Below, one piece after another: positions 58,371-64,000 of a stretch of 64,000 nucleotides of DNA. Under the pieces are notes generated by a model. The model was not told the DNA's origin. It made no database searches and saw nothing but the letters and a program-made list of their open reading frames with translations. The position numbers and the translations under genes are program-made. The DNA lies in the NCBI RefSeq assembly GCF_963966145.1, contig NC_091048.1:13826001-13890000 (forward strand), given 5' to 3'. Origin of the DNA: Tenebrio molitor. Taxonomy: Eukaryota > Arthropoda > Insecta > Coleoptera > Tenebrionidae. Every line of letters starts with the position of its first letter. The stretch's first letter is position 1.

Positions 58371-59041
58371 GAATATATACAGGGTGATTCATCTTTTACC
58401 GCCGGTGGCAAAATTGACCTTAAAAATTATGATTTCACTTTCATATTTTGCAGACCTAATTCATTATCCATAAGGCACATAATATCAAAAAATGAAATTT
58501 ATAAGTTAATTAGGTCAAATTTTACCATTTTCTCAATTATTAATTGTTTAATTTATTCAACCTTGTAGCATATGCACACTCAGGTATTTTCACACAATTT
58601 TACCATGTTAAATTAATTTTAGCGTACGGTATTATTGAAATAAACGCATTTTGATATTCAAATTTGTATTTGCTTCATGATTTACGACATAATGTCCAAA
58701 TATCTTAACAATAAGATTTATTAGAGGATTTTTATTGCCAGTTGCCACAGCAGGGGGTCCTTTGTAAAATCGAAGAAATTCGCCTAAGCAGGTCAGTTTT
58801 ACAAGGTAGTCATTGTTAGAGAAAATTTACAACACTAAAAGCCAACAACCATCAATAAAGGCAACTTTTCCATTAAAATCGATTTAATTCAAAAACTATC
58901 AAACATTTTTCGAAACGGATTGCAGATATTGATTTTATACGCCATTAGCCACATTCTGATGCAAAAATTTGAACATAATTTTTTTTTGAAAAACAGTTTT
59001 TTATAAATATCTGCTCAATAAAATAGTTATTTTTATATTAA

Positions 59042-59144
59042 GTGCGTGAAGAGAGTGTTTTTTGTGCATGAAAAAGTCTTTTAAGTCGAGACGCAGGTCG
59101 AGACAGTAAAAGCCTTTGAATGCACAAAAAACATCTTCACGCAC
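59042..59144 (+). repeat. Variable-arm hairpin f (CGAG type), 5' of recombinase copy 2
   Basis: Arms share GTGCGTGAAGA, TGTTTTTTGTGCAT and CTTTTA with complements. CGAGAC is in the same orientation on both arms (59087-59092, 59099-59104), enclosing a GCAG loop. It ends about 190 bp before the recombinase start at 59337. CGAG is on the coding strand, as for hairpin c. Confidence 0.75.
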
Positions 59145-59232
59145 GAAATATAAACAATATTTTTTCTATAATTGCTCTCAAAACCAAATTTTAAAATTCA
59201 AATTTTTGTAGCAAATAAAATATCAACGCGCC

Positions 59233-59260
59233 GCAGTGACCATGTTGTAAGGTAACTAAT
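59233..59260 (+). repeat. Left direct repeat of Crypton copy 2
   Basis: 28-bp GCAGTGACCATGTTG...GTAACTAAT; matches 60558-60585 at 25 of 28 positions in the same orientation. It may be the recombination end of the Crypton. Confidence 0.6.
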
Positions 59261-59336
59261 AGCAATGTTTTGACAAGAGAAATAAACAAGCATTTTTTAT
59301 TTGTTAAACGCAGTGAAAAAGTGAAAAATAACCACT

Positions 59337-60519
59337 ATGAGCAGCAGTTCAACTGACGATGAAAATCCGGAAATTTCGGAAGTTGCAAATGCTGCGATAA
59401 ACAGTTTATTACCTGTAAAATCAAAAGAAATTTATGAAAAAACATATGCATTATTCCGGAAGTGGTGCAGTGAAAAAAACATAAAGAAGATCACAGAAAA
59501 TGTTATGTTGGCGTATTTAGAAGAAAAATCAAAAAGTGTCAGATCATCTACGTTGTGGTCTACGTTTTCAATGCTGAAATCTACATTGAATGTAAAAGAA
59601 AACGTTGATTTGAAACAGTTTCCAAGGTTGGTCCCTTATTTAAAAAACAAAGCCGTTGGATATAAATAAAAAAAAACAGTAATTTTTACCCGAGATGACA
59701 TCAATAACTTTATAGCAAAAGCTGATGATCAGGATTATCTGCTAATGAAGGTAAAGTTGCAATTTTTAAATAACACTGTATCATAATTGTATTTCTTAGA
59801 CTGTATTAATACTGGGAATATCCGGCGCTTGTCGAAGAGAGGAACTGACAAAAATGAGAATTCACAATGTAGAAGATACCGTAAAAATATTAATTATAAA
59901 TATAACTGATACAAAAACTCATACAGATCGAACATTTGTCGTAACTAACGAAAGCTACGTTAATCTATACCGAAAGTACAGAACTCTACGACCATCCAAC
60001 GCTCTGAGTGATCGCCTTTTTTTGAGATACGCTAAAGGCAGATGTTTTAACCAAAACATCGGTATCAATATAATAGGACAGATACCTAGCAAAATTGCGC
60101 AGTTTCTTGGAAAAAATGATCCCAAACGGTACACGGGTCATAGCTTTCGAAGAACTTCTGCCACGCTTCTGGCCGATAGTGGTGGTAATATCACATGTAT
60201 TAAGCGGCATGGAGGATGGAAATCCACCTCGGTTGCGGAGGGTTATATTGAAGACAGCTTAACCAACAAAATTCTGACTTCCAACAAAATTTCTGACTGT
60301 GAACCTTCTTCTTCTAACGAAAATGTCCACAACGAATTTAATGATGAATCTGGCAAAAACTTGATTTGTCAACCAACGGCGTCTAATTATGCAGAGAAAA
60401 ATATTGAACTTAAAGTTGAACCATCATCCATGTTGTACACTAATACATCATCCACTTCTCCTGGTATAAATGTAGGTTCAAACTGTACTATTAATTTTTA
60501 TTATAGTGTTAAAGAATAA
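59337..60519 (+). pseudogene. Crypton-type tyrosine recombinase, copy 2 (near complete)
   Basis: Exon 1 starts at 59337. The SAM-like N-domain (LLPVKSKEIYEKTYALFRKW) is followed by an in-frame TAA at 59667-59669, after which the frame continues to 59750. A 49-bp GT-AG intron (59751-59799) leads to exon 2 with ILGISGACRREEL (catalytic Arg), YTGHSFRRTSAT (HxxR), RHGGWKS and AEGYIEDS (Tyr). The tail ends in SNCTINFYYSV. All catalytic residues are kept and the single nonsense codon is the only lesion seen. It is flanked by 28-bp direct repeats and palindromes. Copies 1 and 3 are clear relatives. Expected activity is strand exchange through a 3'-phosphotyrosine link. Confidence 0.85.
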
Positions 60520-60557
60520 TAAAATTTCAAAATTTTAATTTGTAACAAAGTATTAAT

Positions 60558-60585
60558 GCAGTGACCATGTTGCTAAGTAACTAAT
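60558..60585 (+). repeat. Right direct repeat of Crypton copy 2
   Basis: Partner of 59233-59260, lying 39 bp after the stop codon and one base before palindrome g. Confidence 0.6.
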
Positions 60586-60586
60586 A

Positions 60587-60655
60587 AAAAACAGTGTGTG
60601 AAGTATAAAACAGAAAAGGTTAAGTTCGTGAAATCGGCATTTCACACACTGTTTT
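60587..60655. repeat. Palindrome g, 3' of recombinase copy 2
   Basis: AAAACAGTGTGTGAA and TTCACACACTGTTTT enclose about 38 bp. It starts 68 bases after the recombinase stop and directly after the right direct repeat. No CGAG motif. Confidence 0.75.
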
Positions 60656-60915
60656 GTATGGTTTCTATGGTTTCGATCTTACTAACAATGCAAAAAAAAT
60701 ACACGTCAGAAAATGACCCACTTCAGGCACAGATAACTATGCGTGATTTTCAATTTTTTTAATCAATTATAGAAAAAAAAAATTTTTGAAATAAATTATA
60801 CCGGTCGAAAGTAAATTTTTCGACAAATCAACTCTGTAAATTTTATAAATTTTTCTCAATTCTTAAGGGAAGGGTCATTTTGCCACCGGCGGTAAAAGAT
60901 GAAGCAGCCTGTATA

Positions 60916-61737
60916 CAGGGTGATCCAAATTTTTTTTAAAATGCTCTAGCAACTTTATTTCTTTTCCGATTTCAATAAGCGATATATCAAATGAAAAGGC
61001 GTTTAAGGGACTATGAACTGTTGTACAATTTTTATTTTTTAAAGAAGCAGTTTAAGTGGGGTGATATTTAACTTTCTTATTTTAAATTGTGACATGTTTT
61101 TCATTACTTATTTTTAAAGTCACTATTTTTCTAAACATTGCTGTATAAAAATATTATTTGTTTTTTGAAAAGTTTTGAAGAAATAAAAATGTTTAATAAA
61201 TAAATAATTGAGACATTTTAATGAAAAAGCGAATAAAATCAAGTTGCTTTGTGAGACTGTCAGCTAGAGCTAATCGTGGGTAAAAATGAATACCTTTGAA
61301 GAAATGACCGACATGCTACATGTCAGATCTAAACTCCATTTGAGGTACGGAAACAGCGTGTCCTTGTCAAATTCTTTGCGTAACAAATGCTGTAGCTGAC
61401 AGCAACTTGATTTTATTCGCTTTTTCATTAAAATGTCTCAATTATTATTTATTAAACATTTTTATTTTTTCAAAACTTTTCAAAAAACAAATAATATTTT
61501 TATACAGCAATGTTTAGAAAAATAGTGACTTTAAAAATAAGTAATGTCACAAAACATATGTCACAATTTAAAATAAGAAAGTTAAATATCACCCCACTTA
61601 AACTGCTTCTTTAAAAAGTAAATATTATATGGCAGTTCATAGTCCCTTAAACGCCTTTTCATTTGATATATGGCTTATTGAAATCGGACAAGAAATAAAG
61701 TTGCTAGAGCATTTAAAAAAAAAATTGGATCACCCTG
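60916..61737. mobile_element. 822-bp foldback element with ~340-bp arms
   Basis: Ends CAGGGTGATCCAAATTTTTT and its mirror, with TA at 60914-60915 and 61738-61739. Arms about 60916-61265 and 61390-61737. The loop of about 125 bp has no ORF. It was inserted next to the TA of the previous element. Confidence 0.85.
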
Positions 61738-61828
61738 TATATATAACACCATCACTAGAGGAAAAGAAATTTTTAAAAAGCAAAGTCTTAGTACGGTGGT
61801 ATGGAGGAAACAGACACCATTAAATTAC

Positions 61829-62088
61829 TGTAGTTTCAATTTGGTTGTAGGTCGTAAAATTTTATGGTACTTTAAGTTACGAGTAAAGATCTTGCGGGGC
61901 TTATAAATCCTAGTTTACCACTAGCAGGTAATATTTTAAGCAGGGTTGTATTGTACATTTGGTATATTTGCATTGTACGGCAAACGGCACGCGCCGCTTT
62001 CCAACCTTTTCAAACCCAACCATTGTGCCCGTTAATCGCTCATAATATCCAATAAAATTTTACGACCTACAACCAAATTGAAACTACA
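61829..62088. mobile_element. ~260-bp MITE, copy 2 of 2
   Basis: Ends TGTAGTTTCAATTTGGTTGT with a near-perfect mirror of about 35 bp. Same family and orientation as 50487-50738, with better preserved ends. Confidence 0.85.
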
Positions 62089-62264
62089 ATATGTTCTTGG
62101 ATGAAAGGGGTGCTACTATTGACGAAGATTTTAATAAGCAGCGTGACCTAATATCAATGCCTTTCGGTACTACCTAGTTAATAAATTAATCATGAATAAA
62201 GAAAACAATGAAAATATTTTTTTAATTTTCAACAATTTTTTCTCAGGTTTTTTTAAGTGTAAGG

Positions 62265-62511
62265 GGTTAAAATTTTTATACTGTCATATTGACAGTTAAA
62301 AGAGCTATCAAAATAATGACGAATAAATATGGGTTGCTATTTAAAAAAATAGATTATGACGTCATTACTTTGACAAGGAACACCCTGAAAAAAACATTTT
62401 ACGTCAATAAACGTGAAATTAAAATTAAAGATCGACCTGTTTTTGTTCTTTTTTCAAAACTCAACAGTTTATGATTTATCGAATTGTTGCGTTACTTTTG
62501 CCCTTCACTGT
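62265..62511. mobile_element. Half-copy of the XDH-intron-2 foldback family
   Basis: Shared order of blocks with 18520-18756: TTTTTATACTGTC, AAAAG(A/G)GCTATCA, ATGACGTCAT and the end CTTTTGCCCTTCACTG. The other arm is missing. It abuts the TA of the next element. Confidence 0.55.
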
Positions 62512-62514
62512 GTA

Positions 62515-63401
62515 CCGGGTGGGGCATCGTATACGCGCACGCGAGAAATCGCGACTTCTAATTAAATAACATTGTCGAAATTTTTCACACTTACCTGGCT
62601 ATTGGTAAGGTACATTTCATAATTTTTTGATCATTTTTAACTTACAAACAAAGCCAAAAAAAAAAATAAAATGTAAATTTCAACTAAAAAGTCAAATTCT
62701 GATTTTTATACTGACCTACCCAGATTCACTTCCTATAATTATTTACGAAATCAGCGGAAAAAAACACTAATTAGATTTTGAATTAAACGCAATTTTACAT
62801 TTCAACTTTCAAAATCATTTTTATTTATGATGTACTACAATGGCCGGCAAAAAAAATTAGCCATCATTTAAATGTCAGTGTCAAAAAAGCATTAATTACA
62901 CATTTGGATTTTGACGTAACACAAAAGTGATGGCTAATTTTTTTTGCCGGCCATTGTACTTGTGCTGTCGTAAATTTAGGTGACAATGGAAACTGTCATT
63001 TTTATGGCAAAGCTGTAAGTAAGACAGTCAAAACGGCCTGCTACTGGTGAATAGCCCTTTTGTTGGCAAATTATAGCATTTGGGCCATAAATCACGTGTC
63101 TGGTTTGCGTTTAAATAAAAAGCGAATTATTTAGTTAACCAAGTCAAAATTTGTAATTGTGCCACCAGGGTTTGATGCGCTAGCAGATACAGACTCATTT
63201 AGTGTAAAAACTTTATAGGTAAATTAACAGTTAATTTCAGAAAACTAATGAAACTGTTACGGCCTTATTTATTAACAAAAAATTTTTTAAAAATTCTCAA
63301 ATATACCTTATCAATAATTAGTTAGGTATATAAAATTTCGAAAATTTTATTTAATTAGAAGTCGCGATTTCTCGCGTGCGCGTATACGATGCCCCACCCG
63401 G
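62515..63401. mobile_element. 887-bp TIR element with perfect 55-bp ends
   Basis: Ends CCGGGTGGGGCATCGTATAC and its mirror are identical over about 55 bp, with TA at 62513-62514 and 63402-63403. No transposase frame. The perfect ends suggest recent movement by a helper in trans. Contains the 119-bp MITE. Confidence 0.88.
62838..62956. mobile_element. 119-bp MITE nested in the 887-bp element
   Basis: Ends CAATGGCCGGCAAAAAAAAT and mirror, with TA at 62836-62837 and 62957-62958. Same family as the truncated copy at 38534-38640. Confidence 0.85.
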
Positions 63402-63676
63402 TATATACTTTGTCCAGCGAGAGATTGGTAACTGTGTTATAGGTGCAAAATAGAAAAATGTAATTTAAGCGTTAAATTAAATATTTATGAAATCGGTTAA
63501 AAAATGTTTTTTTGGTCGACACTGTCAGAATTTGTGAAATTTCTCCCGTGTGAGCGGATTTTGATAAATGTCACAACTTGTTAAAACGAAACGTCAAGCC
63601 AATTTTAAAGATTTGAAGCGATTTGGAGCCTTTAAGGGTCTCGTCGAACAAAAAACCGTTGTATTCAACTCGTTCT

Positions 63677-63755
63677 TGTGTAAATTGGGCCTTTTTTGGC
63701 ACTCGTGGGTCTTTAAAATGGCCCACTCGTGCCAAAAAAGGCCCAATTTACACAC
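63677..63755 (-). repeat. Variable-arm hairpin h (CGAG type, minus orientation)
   Basis: Arms share TGTGTAAATTGGGCCTTTTT with its complement, 26 bases perfect. ACTCGT (reverse complement of ACGAGT) is in the same orientation on both arms at 63701-63706 and 63725-63730. A second pair, CTCGT, lies at 63669-63673 and 63758-63762. The CGAG form is therefore on the minus strand. The rest of 63404-64000 shows nothing coding. Confidence 0.8.
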
Positions 63756-64000
63756 AATCTCGTCAAATAAACTACTATTTTTATTGGAAAATGTGTGTAA
63801 GCGCGTTTACGGCAGGTGTAGATATGCACGTTTTTTGTTTTTAAATTGATTTAAATGCATCGTAATTTTGGAGCGAAAACATAAGTAAAAAAATACCAGC
63901 GAAAAACGTGAAACATGCATATTTTAATGCGCGTGAGTACCTACTTCGTTTAAATATTTTTAAGCGCGTATAAATCAGTTCGTACCTGCAGCCGTTTTTT

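Larger units (their letters stand above)
58380..60911. mobile_element. 2.5-kb TIR element enclosing the Crypton copy
   Basis: Inverted ends CAGGGTGATTCATCTTTTAC (left) and the mirror of CAGGCTGCTTCATCTTTTAC (right), about 40 bp, with TA at 58378-58379 and 60912-60913. No DDE transposase inside; the only gene is a tyrosine recombinase with its own direct repeats. A TIR element carrying a nested Crypton is the simplest reading. Confidence 0.7.

Noticed and set aside
35262..63765. Dispersed palindromes as a CRISPR array or bacterial terminators
   Set aside because: They are not regularly spaced, do not share a repeat unit, and the host is clearly a eukaryote.
1..64000. tRNA and rRNA genes
   Set aside because: No cloverleaf with matching A and B boxes or rRNA-like stretch was noticed on reading; the only tRNA-related signal is the copia primer-binding site.

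Overview
The window is nuclear DNA of an insect, most likely a beetle, though the order is inferred and not proven. The evidence is compact spliced genes with GT-AG introns of about 45-60 bp, AT-rich flanks, and a dense load of animal transposons (copia, BEL/Pao, jockey-like non-LTR, P, PIF/Harbinger, Tc1/mariner, hAT-like, MULE-like and Crypton-type).

Only one stretch, about 15.6-31.4 kb, holds ordinary cellular genes. (1) A complete 8-exon xanthine dehydrogenase gene on + (15613-23448), about 1360 aa, with both 2Fe-2S clusters, the FAD domain and an XDH-type molybdenum site. (2) An unrecognised, lysine/serine-rich, probably disordered 1250-aa protein on - (23608-27410). (3) COX20, a cytochrome c oxidase assembly factor, on - (27768-28257). 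(4) Vha55, V-ATPase subunit B, on + (28659-30809). COX20 and Vha55 are divergent and share about 400 bp that carries a TATA-like box and MITF/CLEAR-type E-boxes. Downstream, 31.5-34.4 kb shows no convincing gene, only a weak candidate first exon.

Left of the genes (0-15.5 kb) are a tyrosine-recombinase remnant, a Harbinger remnant, a jockey-like RT remnant, a broken BEL/Pao element, a hAT-like element with nested TIR elements, a 9-bp-TSD MULE-like MITE, and a complete P element (10602-13744). The P element has an 8-bp target duplication, long TIRs and an uninterrupted three-exon 794-aa THAP transposase gene. A homologous unoccupied copy of its target lies 1.2 kb away.

Right of the genes (34-64 kb) is a nest of transposons. 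It includes a Tc1-like DD34E element inserted in a second mariner-type gene, a copia element with near-identical LTRs and a perfect 5-bp TSD, and two copies of a non-LTR RT 3' end. It also holds a two-gene Harbinger element inside a long foldback structure, a 209-bp retroposed insert with an 18-bp TSD, and many TA-flanked TIR/foldback elements.

The most unusual signal is a set of dispersed palindromes with unrelated arm sequences but a shared design. Their stems are interrupted by the same motif, CGAG, in the same orientation on both arms. When folded this gives C-G, G.A, A.G, G-C, a tandem G.A step. The best ones end in a GCGTAGC mini-hairpin loop. Two of them lie about 175-190 bp upstream of the start of Crypton-type tyrosine recombinase copies, and other palindromes lie about 70 bp after the stop codons of two copies. 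A hairpin/tyrosine-recombinase partnership is my inference; the shared geometry is read directly from the sequence.
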